From Anodontia alba (taxonomy: Eukaryota > Mollusca > Bivalvia > Lucinida > Lucinidae): a stretch of DNA of 64,000 bases. Position 1 is the stretch's first letter. Every line of letters begins with the position of its first letter. The stretch lies in assembly GCA_964016985.1 (NCBI GenBank), contig OZ024828.1:90492399-90556398 (forward strand), written 5' to 3'. Positions 42,441 to 53,129 of the stretch are shown here, one piece after another. The notes under the pieces are model-generated. The model was not told the DNA's origin. It saw only the letters and a program-made list of their open reading frames with translations, and searched no databases. The position numbers were made by a program, and so were the translations under genes.

Positions 42441-42475
<35 letters not shown>
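42440..42475. repeat. (GT)n microsatellite
   Basis: About 18 GT units. Confidence 0.95.
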
Positions 42476-42479
<4 letters not shown>

Positions 42480-42752
42480 CCGACAAACATTCAAATGGTC
42501 TCATCTATTATGATCCAATCAGAGTCAAATATAGCCCTTGACATCTGTATACGTTTTGCTGGTCCCAGTCCTAATTGGTACTCTCTTCCCTGGAATAAAA
42601 CCTTAAACTGATTCGTAGCATAGCCACAAGACGTTGAAATGAATAATATGAAAGCAAAGCCATCTATTTGCATTAAAATGAACAGTGTAATATTTTAGCT
42701 AATCTAGTCTCCTTTCTCAGTTTTAACTTTAATGATAATACTTAAGTAGCCA

Positions 42753-42859
42753 CCCAGTCAGCATTCTACGTAAATCTATATCGGGCCGTCATCGGCCCGT
42801 CAGGGTAGCTGACGGGCCGATGACGGCCCGATGTAGATTTACGTAGAATGCTAGCTGGG
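42753..42859. mobile_element. P-family palindromic MITE
   Basis: CCCAGTCAGCATTCTACGTA to AGAATGCTAGCTGGG. Identical by eye to 21463-21568 within the stem, including the asymmetric GGGTAGC loop. Confidence 0.85.
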
Positions 42860-42906
42860 CAGTAGACTCTAGCAAACAGACCTGCTATCATTAAGAAGTT
42901 TGACTA

Positions 42907-42933
42907 TTTTTTTTTTTTTTTTTTTTTTTTTTT
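42907..42933. repeat. Poly(T) tract
   Basis: About 27 T. Confidence 0.9.
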
Positions 42934-43131
42934 GACTTGAGCATGGTACAGCTCATCGCCATACAAACACGTTTACAATCTGCATGAAATAATACATACA
43001 AGAGAGTGTCTTATAAACATACATGTATAAGTATAACAGACTATGAGTTAAAGCCCTGAAGCTTTATCACTGCACAAGAACAAAGCTTCAGTCTAAAGAA
43101 TAATGAAAAAAAAAAAAGAAAAAAAAAAACA

Positions 43132-43176
43132 GCAGCAGTAGCAGTAGTAGTAGTAGCAGTAGTAGTAGTAGTAGTG
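43132..43176. repeat. (AGT/AGC)n microsatellite
   Basis: Mixed CAG and TAG triplets after an A-rich tract. Confidence 0.9.
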
Positions 43177-43203
43177 TAATTGTTGGAAAGTAGTAATTGT
43201 GGT

Positions 43204-43311
43204 CCCAGCTATCATTCTTTATAAATCTATAGCGGGCCGTTATCGGCTCGACAGCTACCCTAATGGGCCGATAACGGCCCGCTATAGATTTATAAAGAAT
43301 GCTTACTTGGG
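43204..43311. mobile_element. P-family MITE, divergent
   Basis: CCCAGCTATCATTCTTTATA, CGGGCCGTTATCGGCTCG and the mirrored GGGCCGATAACGGCCCGCTA. Most differences from the other two P copies occur on both arms. The loop is in the opposite orientation (CAGCTACCCTAA). Confidence 0.75.
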
Positions 43312-43429
43312 TAGTAATTAAAATTGGAGTACCAACTGTAAACGATACAGGACAGGATACACATGGCAGATTTTTCGCCATTTCTGCCAAGGGAGACACC
43401 TTTTGCGACCTGTTGTTAGCTTAAAAACA

Positions 43430-43555
43430 CACCAAGCCCCTTCTGAAAAGGTTCCTACTCTAAAAGGAAAGACCTTGCTCCCCTGTTGGGAGCAAAGTCT
43501 TTCCTTTTAGAGTAACACCCGAGTTTAGACAGTTATCGCCCTTGAAAGTGTATTG
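43430..43555. repeat. H-family element
   Basis: GCCCCTTCTGAAAAGGTTCC, AAAGGAAAGACCTTGCTCCC and GGGAGCAAAGTCTTTCCTTT. The AGACC/GTCTT variant replaces GAATT/AATTC on both arms. Confidence 0.8.
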
Positions 43556-43981
43556 TCTTTCGCAAATTGCAAGGAAAAACTCTGGCGGAGAAAAGCCACA
43601 GTATTGTCGCAGTTGTGTCCCTTCTCTGCAAGTGTTTCTATTCTGTAAACGCTAATATCTTTACCTTACTTTTGGAAGTTTTAACGTCGATGCATCGACT
43701 TAACGCCATCTGTCCGCTAACGTCAATAACCCTGAAGGCTAAATACTGGCCGTCTAACGGGTCCAAAGCGGCCCCTTTTGTTTGCATCACGGTCCGTCGA
43801 CGGTCGTTGTTCGTCAATTTCGTTCGTCCGTTCGTAGTCAATTTCTGAAATCCGTGCCGTACAATGTAACTATTGATAAGTAAGAAATAAGATAAATACA
43901 TCGGTCGAATTCCAAGATAAATGAATTCTAAATTACCCTTGAAAGCTAAGAACGCACCAAACTTAAAATCAGCTGAATTAA
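43556..43981. other. No gene recognised
   Basis: Overlapping open frames on both strands (43567-43848 plus, 43638-43994 minus) show no domain or splice context. A CGTCGACGGTCGTTG / CGTTCGTCCGTTCG stretch is simple-sequence-like. Confidence 0.4.
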
Positions 43982-44385
43982 GTTTTCTGGGCAAACAAGA
44001 CTAGCTGGTTTCGGCCAATTAGGCCTCACCAGTAACCCTTATATATAAATATTCGAAAGTCCCGGAATGAGCTCAATGATCAAAATGGACCAGAAAACAC
44101 AAACTACACTTGGTGAATAGACTGGCCCCAGTCTCCAGTGACTATTTTCCCCCGATAATCCTGTTTGATAATCCACTGCTGTAAAACCAAAATAATATCA
44201 TGACTATAAAGACTGGTTACTAGTGATCAGCCTTTTATAGTCATGATATAATTTCGTTTTTATTTTAGTGGATTATCAAAAAGGATTATAAGAGAATGAA
44301 AAAGTAACCGGCGACTGGAGCCAGTCTATATTGTGAAGTACGAGGTGACGTTTTACGGCCACACACGGCAGTGACACCAGCTGTT
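43982..44385. repeat. O-family repeat carrying an I element
   Basis: GGTTTCGGCCAATTAGGCCT, AACTACACTTGGTGAA, then an I element, then TTGTGAAGTACGAGGTGACG and GGCAGTGACACCAGCTGT. The 26.0-kb copy is continuous across the insertion point. Confidence 0.6.
44119..44328. mobile_element. I-family MITE in an O repeat
   Basis: TAGACTGGCCCCAGTCTCCA to GCGACTGGAGCCAGTCTA, centre GGTTACTAGTGATC. TA at both ends is consistent with a TA target site. Confidence 0.8.
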
Positions 44386-44447
44386 GTGAAGATAAATATG
44401 TACATTCTAAGAGGAACGATCCTTAGGAGCAATGAACTGCTGTGCTT

Positions 44448-44515
44448 CCAACACTGCAGACCCAGATCAAACTGTTTCTATGGAACAGTTTGATCTAGTC
44501 TACACTGTTTGTCCA
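44448..44515. repeat. F-family hairpin, TTTC apex
   Basis: CCAACACTGCAGACCCAGAT with TAGTCTACACTGTTTGTCC. The apex CAAACTGTTTCTATGGAACA and its mirror differ from every other F copy. Confidence 0.75.
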
Positions 44516-44585
44516 TGCATATCTGTCCGAAAATTTAGGGTAAATGGTTAAAGAAAGTAGAAAAAGTTTTTTTTTGTTTGTTTGT

Positions 44586-44687
<102 letters not shown>

Positions 44688-44855
44688 TGCAGTATATATT
44701 GAAAGCAGTGAGGTTCGGCAATGGAGACAGCAGCCTGCAAAATAGCAAAGACGTCCAAGTCTGGTCAGGGTCATCACTGTTCATCAATACAGTAGAATAC
44801 AATGTACATATATTTTGACAAACAGCTAATAAATCTTAAAAGAATTCTATCAGTC

Positions 44856-46118
44856 TATTAAACAGACATGCGCGGTGGAACAGGCAAACCCAACAGACAT
44901 GCGCGGTACAAAAAAAAGGCAAACTTGACAGACCTGCGCAGTGGAACAGGCAAACCAACAGACATGCATAGTGGAACAGGTAAATCAAACAGACATGCGC
45001 AGTGGAACAGACAAACCCAACAGACATGCGCAGTGGAACAGGCAAACACAGCAGACATTTGCAATGGAACAGGCAAACACAACAGACAGCACGGTTGAAA
45101 AGGCAACCCCAATAAACCTGCACAGTGGAACAGGCAAACCAACATACATGCTCAGTAGAACAGGCAAACCCAGGACATGCGCAGTTGAACAGGCAAACCC
45201 AAAAGCCATGCGCAGTTGAACAGGCAAACCCACAGACACGCAAATGGAATAGAGTAACCCAACAGACATGCACAGTGGAACAGGTAAACCCAACAGACAT
45301 GCGCGGTAGAAACAGGCAAACGAAACAGACCTGCGCAGTGAAACAGGCAAACCAACAGACATGCGCAGTGGAACAGGCAATCCAACAGACATGCGCAGTG
45401 GAACAGGTAAACCCAACAGACATGCGCAGTGGAACAGGCAATCCAAAACAGACGTGCGCGATGGAACATGCAAACACAACAGACATGTTTGGTGGAAAAG
45501 GCAAACTAAGGCAAACTAAGACCTGCGCAGTGGAAAAGGCAAACCCAACAGACATACACAGGGAACAGGCACACTCTATAGACATTCGCCATGGAACTGG
45601 CAAACCCAACAGACATGCGCGGTGGAACAGGCAGACATGCGCGGTGGAAAAGGCAACCCCAACAGACCTGCGCAATGGAACAGGCAAACCAACAGACATG
45701 CTCAGTGGAACAGGCAAACCCAAGACATGCGCAGTTCAATAGGCAAACCCAAGACATGCGCAGTTCAACAGGCAAACCCAACAGCCATGCGCAGTTGAAC
45801 AGGCAAACCAAACAGACATACGCGGTGGAATAGACAAACCCAACAGACATGCGCAGTGGAACAGGTAAACCCTACAGACATGCGCGGTGGAGCAGGCAAA
45901 CAAAACAGACCTGTGCAGTGGAAAGGCAAACCCAACAGACATGCGCAGCGGAAGAGGTAAACCCAACAGTCATTCGGGGTGGAAAAGACAACAGACATGC
46001 GCAGTGGAACAGGCAAACGCAACAGACATGTGCAGTGGACTAGGCAAATCCAACAGACATGCGCAGGGGAACAGGCAAACCCAATAGACATGCGCAGTGG
46101 AATAGGCAAACCCAACAG
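44856..46118. repeat. 31-bp minisatellite array
   Basis: About 40 copies of a unit resembling ACAGACATGCGCAGTGGAAC plus AGGCAAACCCA. Length is 30 or 31 bp depending on the C run, with GCAGT/GCGGT and ACATG/ACCTG variants. Because 31 is not a multiple of three and no unit contains a stop in the frames used, long open frames run through both strands. These are by-products of the repeat. Confidence 0.95.
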
Positions 46119-46184
46119 TTCTGTCGCAATATTTAAGATATATGGGGGTCGTGTCAAGCGAAAACGTGTCTTCGGGCAAATGCA

Positions 46185-46335
46185 GACAACGAAAACCAAA
46201 ATCAGCCTGCGCATCCGCGCAGTCTGATCAGGGCCTTCACTGTCTATTAACAGTATCATTTGCTACTACAGAAAGTGTAAATGGAAGCCCGGCTGATATT
46301 TTCTGCATGCTCAGGATGATCTGAATCTGCGCATT
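46185..46335. repeat. G-family hairpin and fragment
   Basis: CAACGAAAACCAAAATCAGC with CTGATCAGGGCCTTCACTGT, apex CTGCGCATCCGCGCAG. A second fragment (GCTCAGGATGATCTGAATCT) follows near 46310. Confidence 0.65.
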
Positions 46336-46919
46336 TTTGTGCATGATTTAAGGCGAAGGCACTTTTTTCGCTTGACCTAGCTCATATACGGTAAATCATC
46401 TGGTACCTTTTTCCACTTCCGGAGGCTATTAATTATGTTTTGTTCCTGTGGTTGTCTGACCTTTATTTTGACCTTCTGGAGAGAAGTTCGGACAAGCTAA
46501 ACGGACGTTTAAACTGTCAAGTGAATTGTTCTACATGATGGATGAACAAAACCTCAGCTGCATAGTCAGATGTGAACACCTGACAAAACTTAACAATATT
46601 GTGTTATATTGTGTACTTATTTGTATCACATCAAACAGAAAGTGTGCACACTGAGAGAGAGAGAGAGAGAGAGATGATCGATGGTTTTATTCTGTTACTG
46701 CAGCAATAATACATTTGGTAGCGTCCAGGTTGCACAACAAAGGATCGAATGGTTTGAATGAGATGGTACTGACAAGGCATTTCGGATGAGGAAATTTCAA
46801 AATCCGCAGAAAAGACCGACCGACCGCACGCTGATCATCCGATTAACAATAGTGCGGCTGAGTAAGACATTGTGCGGCTGACATCTTGGCGGAAAAAGAC
46901 GTAAGCAAGTGAGAAAACA
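46336..46919. other. No gene recognised
   Basis: Contains a (GA)n microsatellite at 46652-46674. Otherwise unremarkable. Confidence 0.45.
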
Positions 46920-46923
46920 TTAA

Positions 46924-47439
46924 AGGGGGACGCAATGTAAGTTGTAAGTATATCTTGGAGTAAAGTGCGTAACAAGCCATTTATTTTAATGCAAGAGTTT
47001 TCAAAATCGGCCTAGAAATATGGAAGTTATGGTGGTTTGAATATATTTAAAATGGCTGTTATGGATGCCGCCATATTGTTGGCTTTGTGACGTCACACAG
47101 CCCAAATTAAATATGCAAAACAAATTATAAAGGGGTTTTTTTTTAAGAATGATTTTGCTACAAATTAATTTATAATCTTTTATTTCTAGTGACAAGCAAT
47201 CATTTCCTCCAAAATCAATCAACTTTATGAGAATAATTACCTTCATGAAATGAATTTAAATTTTTATGAAACCTCATTAAATATTCAAAATGGCGGCGCC
47301 CATTCCACCGATGTTAAAATATTCAATTGTCTATAACTTACTTAATTTTCCACCGATTTTGATCAAATTTGTGTCAAAATTCATTGTTTGTAAAGTTCTT
47401 TACTTTCAAGCACAGTACCTTTTAAGTTTGCGTTCCCCT
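46924..47439. mobile_element. 516-bp TTAA-flanked TIR element
   Basis: Terminal inverted repeats AGGGGGACGCAA and TTGCGTTCCCCT are flanked by TTAA on both sides (46920-46923 and 47440-47443). The interior is AT-rich with repeated AAATGGC phrases (AAAATGGCTGTTATGGATGC, CAAAATGGCGGCGCCC) and no open frame. TTAA target duplication is characteristic of piggyBac-type transposition, so this is probably a non-autonomous relative. Confidence 0.65.
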
Positions 47440-47443
47440 TTAA

Positions 47444-47965
47444 ATTTCGGATAGGAAATGAAACTCCTAGTTTTGCCCTTTCATACAGCACAAGTACTTT
47501 CTGCACGTGTTTAGCCTAGCAACTTGGCGCCTATAATACATCGAAGTCGTAAAACTTCAAAAATTATTTTGTTTTTTAACTGTTTATTCTACTTCATTTT
47601 TAATGGGGAAGAAAGCAACAATGATTAATTAAGTTTAACATCTTTGCTTAAGGGAGAGACTATACATGAAAAATTTGTATCATTTCACCTGGTAAGAGGT
47701 AGCCGAGTAAGCTCCATTGCGATAATAAAACGTCAGTGTATACAAAATGTAAGCCCAGATGCGATTGAATGTACTGGCGAGTGCCATATAGTTACTGTTA
47801 GGCAGGGGATAACATTTTTAGGAAAACAAAACGAACGTAATTGTTGCTATTCATTTGGAATATATACACTTAATTTAAAGTGCGAAAACACAACTTATTT
47901 TTGTATACCCCTGTTTTAAGCGTCTTATTGATCATTCTCATAGAAAGGACAAATACCGGAATCCT
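47444..47965. other. Small cysteine-rich open frame
   Basis: A plus-strand frame ending at 47919 includes six cysteines in its last 60 codons (CIQNV, ECTGECH, NCCYSFG, LKCEN, YFCIP). It lacks an ATG in good context and clear splice sites. Not called as a gene. Confidence 0.3.
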
Positions 47966-48242
47966 CATTACGAAAACAAGCCTATTCAAACATACTGAAA
48001 AGTTTACCACCAAACAATTGAAAATTTTCCGATAAAACTTCTGATATTTTTCATATTTCTGCTCAAAACATAGATTGTGGGTACTCGTTAGAACCGCCAC
48101 GGCGAGGCGGTTCTAACGAGTACCCACAATCTATGTTTTGAGCAGAAATAAGAAAATTAATTTATACCCCTGTAAACCACAGTTTTACTATATAAAAGTG
48201 GGGTTTAAGGGGTCAACATTATATAGGCATGTTTTCGTGATG
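47966..48242 (-). mobile_element. A-family MITE (copy 11)
   Basis: CATTACGAAAACAAGCCTAT to GGCATGTTTTCGTGATG. The core is almost perfect, with CCGCCACGGCGAGGCGG at the centre. Confidence 0.9.
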
Positions 48243-48328
48243 CGAGTTTCTGAAAAGGGCTCGTCCATCTCTAAATTTGGACACATCCTTTGTTGCACAT
48301 AGGGGTTTAGTCAAAAATCAATAATATA

Positions 48329-48396
48329 ACGGCAAACAGTGTAGATCCTGATGAGACGGCTAGTAACGAGCCGTCTCATCTGGGTGTACACTGTGT
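48329..48396. repeat. F-family hairpin, GACGGCT apex
   Basis: GGCAAACAGTGTAGATCCTG with CTGGGTGTACACTGTGTG. Apex GAGACGGCTAGTAACGAGCC, shared with the K elements. Confidence 0.75.
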
Positions 48397-48474
48397 GTAA
48401 AGATATCCGTGTTGGTCTGCAGGGATTAAAGGGTGAAAACAAACAAACTTCATTAGATAAGAGCGCTTATAGTT

Positions 48475-48560
48475 ATATGCGAACATCGCAGGTCAAAATC
48501 AGCAGCCGCGCACAGTCTGGTCAGGGCGTTCAATATCTGTGGATACGTTCTGTAGTACCA
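48475..48560. repeat. G-family remnant
   Basis: TATGCGAACATCGCAGGTCA with TCAGGGCGTTCAATATCTGT. Apex GCCGCGCACAGTCTG. Confidence 0.5.
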
Positions 48561-48664
48561 AGTGATTCTATCAGGGCTTGTGCTAGGCATCCATCGCCAC
48601 TACACTACCGCAAGTCGGACTGAACCTGGACTTAAGCGATCAATTCTAGGTCGAGTGCCGACCT

Positions 48665-48943
48665 CATCACGAAAACATGCCTATATAATTTTGACCCCCT
48701 TAAACCCCACTTTTATATAGTAAAACTGGGGTTTACAGGAGTATACGTTATATCTTATTTCTGCTCACTGAAAACATAGCTTGTGGTACTCATTAGAACC
48801 GCCTCGATGAGGCGGTTCTAACGAATACACACAATCTATGTTTTGAGCAGAAACATGAAAAAATATCAGATTTTTTTATCTGAAAATTTTCATTTTTGGT
48901 GATAAAATTTTCAGTATATTTGAATAGGCATGTTTTCGTGATG
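48665..48943 (+). mobile_element. A-family MITE (copy 12)
   Basis: CATCACGAAAACATGCCTAT to GGCATGTTTTCGTGATG. The left core arm reads GTACTCATTAGAACC, a B-like CAT in place of CGT, not mirrored on the right (AACGAATAC). Confidence 0.85.
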
Positions 48944-49046
48944 TAAAGAGCAGCTAGGCAGACGTCTCGCCAATTCTACAACAGCATAAAGAACAATTTA
49001 TAGTTATATACTAACAATGTAAAATTACCGTGCAGTTAAGAACTAT

Positions 49047-49097
49047 TAGTCTGGCCCCAGACCCTTTCTTTATTTTTCTTTTCTTTCTTTTTCTTCT

Positions 49098-49138
<41 letters not shown>

Positions 49139-49297
49139 GACGCAACACTAGAATTTTTGTTTACTTCAGTCCCTTGGCTAGAAAGTTTTTGTTCAGCCAT
49201 AGGTAACTTGAAGTTGGATTAAAGAGGATCATGATAAAAAAATAATGTAGAGAAAAAGAGAAATAGATATAAAACAAAAACGACTGGAGTCAGTCTA
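49047..49297. mobile_element. I-family MITE with CT/poly(T) expansion
   Basis: TAGTCTGGCCCCAG to CGACTGGAGTCAGTCTA. Most of the left interior is replaced by TTTCTTTTTCTTCTTC and a T run of about 34 (49100-49133). Confidence 0.6.
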
Positions 49298-49631
49298 AAG
49301 AACTATGAGAGACTATTAAAACTAGAATCAAGCAGCCAACATACTTTGGGTAAATTAAAATATCGTATCAACATGATGTGAGCCAACTCGGCTCCGGCTG
49401 TATCATCTATATAGTAACCACACCGAAAATCGAGGGACGAAAGAGCATTAGGCGGAAACCAATGTCCAAAATAGCACATTCTTCGCATCAGTATTCGTCA
49501 TCATGGTGCCACATTAATCCCTGACTGTACCACTAATAAACGCACCACATCGAATCGGGATGGACGAAAGAGCTATTAGCGGTTGAAAAGAAGCCGCTAA
49601 GCCCCGTCAAAAAGCTCTTATTCTTATGTGA

Positions 49632-49700
49632 AAATATCGAAGGTCAAGATCAGTCAGCGCATCAGGGCGCAGTTTAATCAGGGCCTTCAATACCGATCAG
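49632..49700. repeat. G-family remnant
   Basis: AAAATATCGAAGGTCAAGAT with AATCAGGGCCTTCAATACCG. The A element starts immediately after. Confidence 0.5.
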
Positions 49701-49703
49701 TAC

Positions 49704-49981
49704 ATCACGAAAACATACCTATATAAATTTGACCCCCTTAAATCCTACTTTTATATGGTAAAACTGGGGTTTACAGGGGTATACATTATTTTTCTTATTT
49801 CTGCTAAAAAATAGATTGTGGGTACTCGTTAGAACCGCCTCGCCGAGACGGTTCTAACGAGTACCCACAATCTATTTTTTGAGCAAAAATATGAAAAATA
49901 TCAGAATTTTTTTTTATCTAAATTTTTTTATTTTTTGTGGTGAAATTTTCAATATATTTGAATAGGCGTGTTTTCGTAATG
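49704..49981 (+). mobile_element. A-family MITE (copy 13)
   Basis: CATCACGAAAACATACCTAT to GGCGTGTTTTCGTAATG. Core apex CGCCTCGCCGAGACGG. Confidence 0.85.
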
Positions 49982-50307
49982 ATATGTCCATACATTCTAC
50001 GGTATCTAACGCATCTATCTTCGGGCAGTGAAGACACATACATGTACCAGACTTAACCTCAACTAAATCCTAGAGCTTCCCTCGCTGTATAACAAATACT
50101 TGGGACATTCCCGCCCGCTCCAAACCCCTCCGCACCAATCCCGTCAACACGCAGGTATAACCACACAGGCAAAGTCTTCATTAAATATACAAAGTAGTGG
50201 AGCGGGTTAGACCCTGTTTTCAGAAGAAGCGTGAACTTCCAGATACAAGAATGACATTTACAGGATTTGTTCTTCAGAACTTTCTTGTCAAAATTTTCTC
50301 GTTAGCC

Positions 50308-50310
<3 letters not shown>

Positions 50311-50347
<37 letters not shown>
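50311..50347. repeat. Poly(T) tract with AAGATGGC pair
   Basis: A T run of about 37 leads into CAAGATGGCTACC...CAAGATGGCCGCC, a short direct repeat. Confidence 0.85.
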
Positions 50348-50439
50348 CAAGATGGCTACCGGCAATTTCAAGATGGCCGCCAAAATTGTCTGAATTATAT
50401 GATGATATACGTACATAGTAAATCATACCTCAGCCTATG

Positions 50440-51190
50440 ATCAACATGCAATGATGAAGTTTGCACCAAAGCAAACCTTATACATTGCTCTTTTATCTAA
50501 TATATTCAAATATGTAAATTGGTACATTTGCATATTTATGAATATTAATTATACCTAATTTGTTGCAAAAAAGCCTGCAAATTACAATAAGCTGCTCATA
50601 TCTCCATCTGTTTCACCCATCGGGGAAATAAAATTGGTACAAAATTAAAGCTTATACATTGGTCGTTCGACTTATATTCCAGTATGTAAATTAGCTTATT
50701 TGCATATTTATGAATACTAATCATACTTATTTTTAATGCAAAGAGAAATCTGCATAAACATTGTAAACGGTTCATATCTCTATCTTTGTTTAACACAGAG
50801 TGATAAAGTCGGTACCAAATTAAACTGATACAATGCCCTTTCATCTAGTATTCAAATAAACAAATTGGCTCATTTGATTATTGGGAATATACATAATACT
50901 TATTTTTATTGTAAAAAACGACTGCAAAAAAGTTAATACCAAGTTAAAGCTTATACATGGCCCCTTCGCCTAATCTTCAAACATGCAAATAAGCTGATTT
51001 GCATATTTATTAATATTAATTACATTTATTATTTTTGAAACGAACAGTTTGCAAAAATATGGCAAATTTCTCGTACCTCAGCTTGTGGTCAACATCGATT
51101 GACAAAAGTAGCATCAAATACAAAATACTAAATGGACATTGTGTTACCACTGATAATGAATATGTATGTGCGAATTGACTCATTTACATA
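50440..51190. repeat. ~174-bp satellite, 4-5 units
   Basis: Landmarks recur in order: TACAAAATTAAAGCTTATAC-type, TATTCAAATATGTAAATTGG-type, TTTGCATATTTATGAATA and ATTACATTTATT-type. Unit starts near 50463, 50637, 50811, 50939 and 51112 are about 174 bp apart, with one shortened unit. Units are diverged, indicating an old array. Confidence 0.75.
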
Positions 51191-51199
51191 TTCATGATT

Positions 51200-52290
51200 A
51201 TTCATAGTTATCCCCGCGCTTTTCGAAGAAAAAGCGGGGATATTGTTATATCCCGTCCGTCCGTCCGTCTGTAATGTCACACCATTGCTCCTAGACCATT
51301 TAAGCTAGATTCTCGAAACTTTCACAGGCGATAGCCCTATGGATGAGGACTGGAGGAACACATTAGGAATTTTGATGCGACCCCTGGGGGCAGGGCCAGG
51401 GGATGTGGCACCGAAGGGTCTAAAATTAATTTTGTATAAACATAGTCATGTTGCATATCAAATCGAAGGTTATGAAGAGTAGAATATAGTGGTGCAAACA
51501 TTTTGCCCCGGGGACATGTCTGGGGTCACTAGAGGTCAAAAAGGATTTGGGGTATTTTTTTTATTGTCACCCAACTCCTCTTAGGTTTTTTTTTTTTTAG
51601 CTAGAACCTTGAAACTGTCACAGGTAATAGCCCTATGGATGAGAACTGGAGGAACACATTCGGAATTTTGATGTGACCCCAAGGGTCCAAAATTCATTTT
51701 GTACAATCATAGTCATGTTGCATATCAAAACAAAGGTTATGAAGAGTAGAATACAGCGGTGCAAAAAAAAAAAAAAAATGCCCCAGGGGTATGTCTGGGG
51801 GTCACTAGAGGTAAAAAAAGTAGGATTTTGGGTCCTCATAGGCTTTTTAGCTAGAACCTTGAAACTGTCACAGATAATAGCCCTATGGATGAGGACTGGA
51901 GGAACATATTCGAAATTTTAATGTGTCCCCTGGGGGCAGGGCCAGGGGGGTGGCCCCAATGGGTCAAATTCCATTTTGTACAAACATAGTCATGTTGCAT
52001 ATCAAATTGAAGGTAATGAAGAGTAGAATACAGTGGTGCAAAAATTTTGCCCCGGGGCATGTCTGGGGTCACTAGAGGTCAAAAAGTAGGATTTTGGGTC
52101 CTATTTTTTGATTGCCACCCAACTCCTCTTAGGCTTTTTTAGTTAGGACCTTGAAACTGTCACAGGTAATAGCCCTATGAATGAGGACTGTAGGAACGAA
52201 TTTGGAATTTTGATGTACACGGAGATATGCGATGGCGCTGGCGCGGGGACATGCGATGGCGCGCCATCGACTTGCTCTAGTTCCATTTTG
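51200..52290. repeat. Element with ~290-bp internal tandem repeats
   Basis: Opens with the hairpin CCCCGCGCTTTTCGAAG / AAAAGCGGGG and CCCGTCCGTCCGTCCGTC. Four copies of a unit with ATAGCCCTATGGATGAGGAC follow (51331, 51627, 51877 and 52169). Each also carries CATAGTCATGTTGCATATCA and GGTCACTAGAGGTCAAAAAG. It ends in GCGCCATCGACTTGCTCTAG. No coding capacity is visible. Confidence 0.75.
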
Positions 52291-52511
52291 GCAAACAAAC
52301 CATCAAAACCCGAAGTAGGCAGTTACTATTTTAAACTATTGTTATTTATTTTGGTAGAATTCATTCAAAAATACTTTGGGTAGTCAGTATGACCCAGAGT
52401 AGCTGAATATTTAATTCAATGGCCTAGAAATTCACCAACTTGATAATGGCAATAGATGAAATAGAGAAATGAATGATCTTACTTACGATCTCTATGCGAA
52501 AGCTGTAGAGC

Positions 52512-52581
52512 TGTAGTAGACGACATTTTGAAATAGTTTTTTCTATTTTTTGTTTTTAGAAAATAGGCTTGCTAAGTGTTA

Positions 52582-52615
<34 letters not shown>

Positions 52616-52800
52616 ACATATATACAATGTTTTTGTTTTTTTAACCAGAAAATAGGATTTGACACTTACACTTCATGAGACAATTTGCAAGAAGTGTCAG
52701 CCCCTATTTTCTAAGAAAAAATTAAAAGCAAAAAAAAAAAAAACGACAACAATATTATCAGTTTGTCGTCTGCTGAATTTATCCATAGCATGGTAAGCGT

Positions 52801-52802
<2 letters not shown>
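52512..52802. mobile_element. D-family MITE interrupted by microsatellite
   Basis: GTAGTAGACGACATTTTGAA on the left and TTTGTCGTCTGCTGAATTTA with CATGGTAAGCGTT on the right. A (CA)n run (52583-52618) sits in the left arm after a GCTAAGTGTTAA that may be a second terminus. Confidence 0.55.

Positions 52803-52805
<3 letters not shown>

Positions 52806-52836
<31 letters not shown>
52806..52836. repeat. (TA)n microsatellite
   Basis: About 15 TA units adjoining the D element. Confidence 0.95.
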
Positions 52837-52838
<2 letters not shown>

Positions 52839-53129
52839 AGTCAACAATAATGGAAAGTCACTGTAGACTAGTTCCCGCTTCAATTCCCTTCATATTGCAT
52901 GCACAGGGAAACATGCTCAGGTGTAACACTTATTTGTGAAAAATACAGAGGAAAAATACAAGGTCTTTGTGCTGGCTGGAGATTAAAAACAAACACACAC
53001 ACACAATAACATTTCACTCATGTTGTTTCAGCGACAAATAATTATGTGACTTGTGTCCAATTATTAAGGTACAAATAACCCGGAAAAATAATCAGGAGGA
53101 CAGATCTCTGACATGCAGGTACAGTGGTT

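Noticed and set aside
44836..45723. 295-codon minus-strand open frame, the longest in the window
   Set aside because: It lies entirely in the 31-bp minisatellite. The peptide cycles through three frames of the same repeat and has no independent coding evidence.
45125..45742. 205-codon plus-strand open frame (EQANQ/DMRSGTGK repeats)
   Set aside because: Other strand of the same minisatellite.
50440..52290. Regularly spaced repeats suggesting a CRISPR array
   Set aside because: Units of ~174 and ~290 bp are whole diverged tandem repeats, not short constant repeats with unique spacers.
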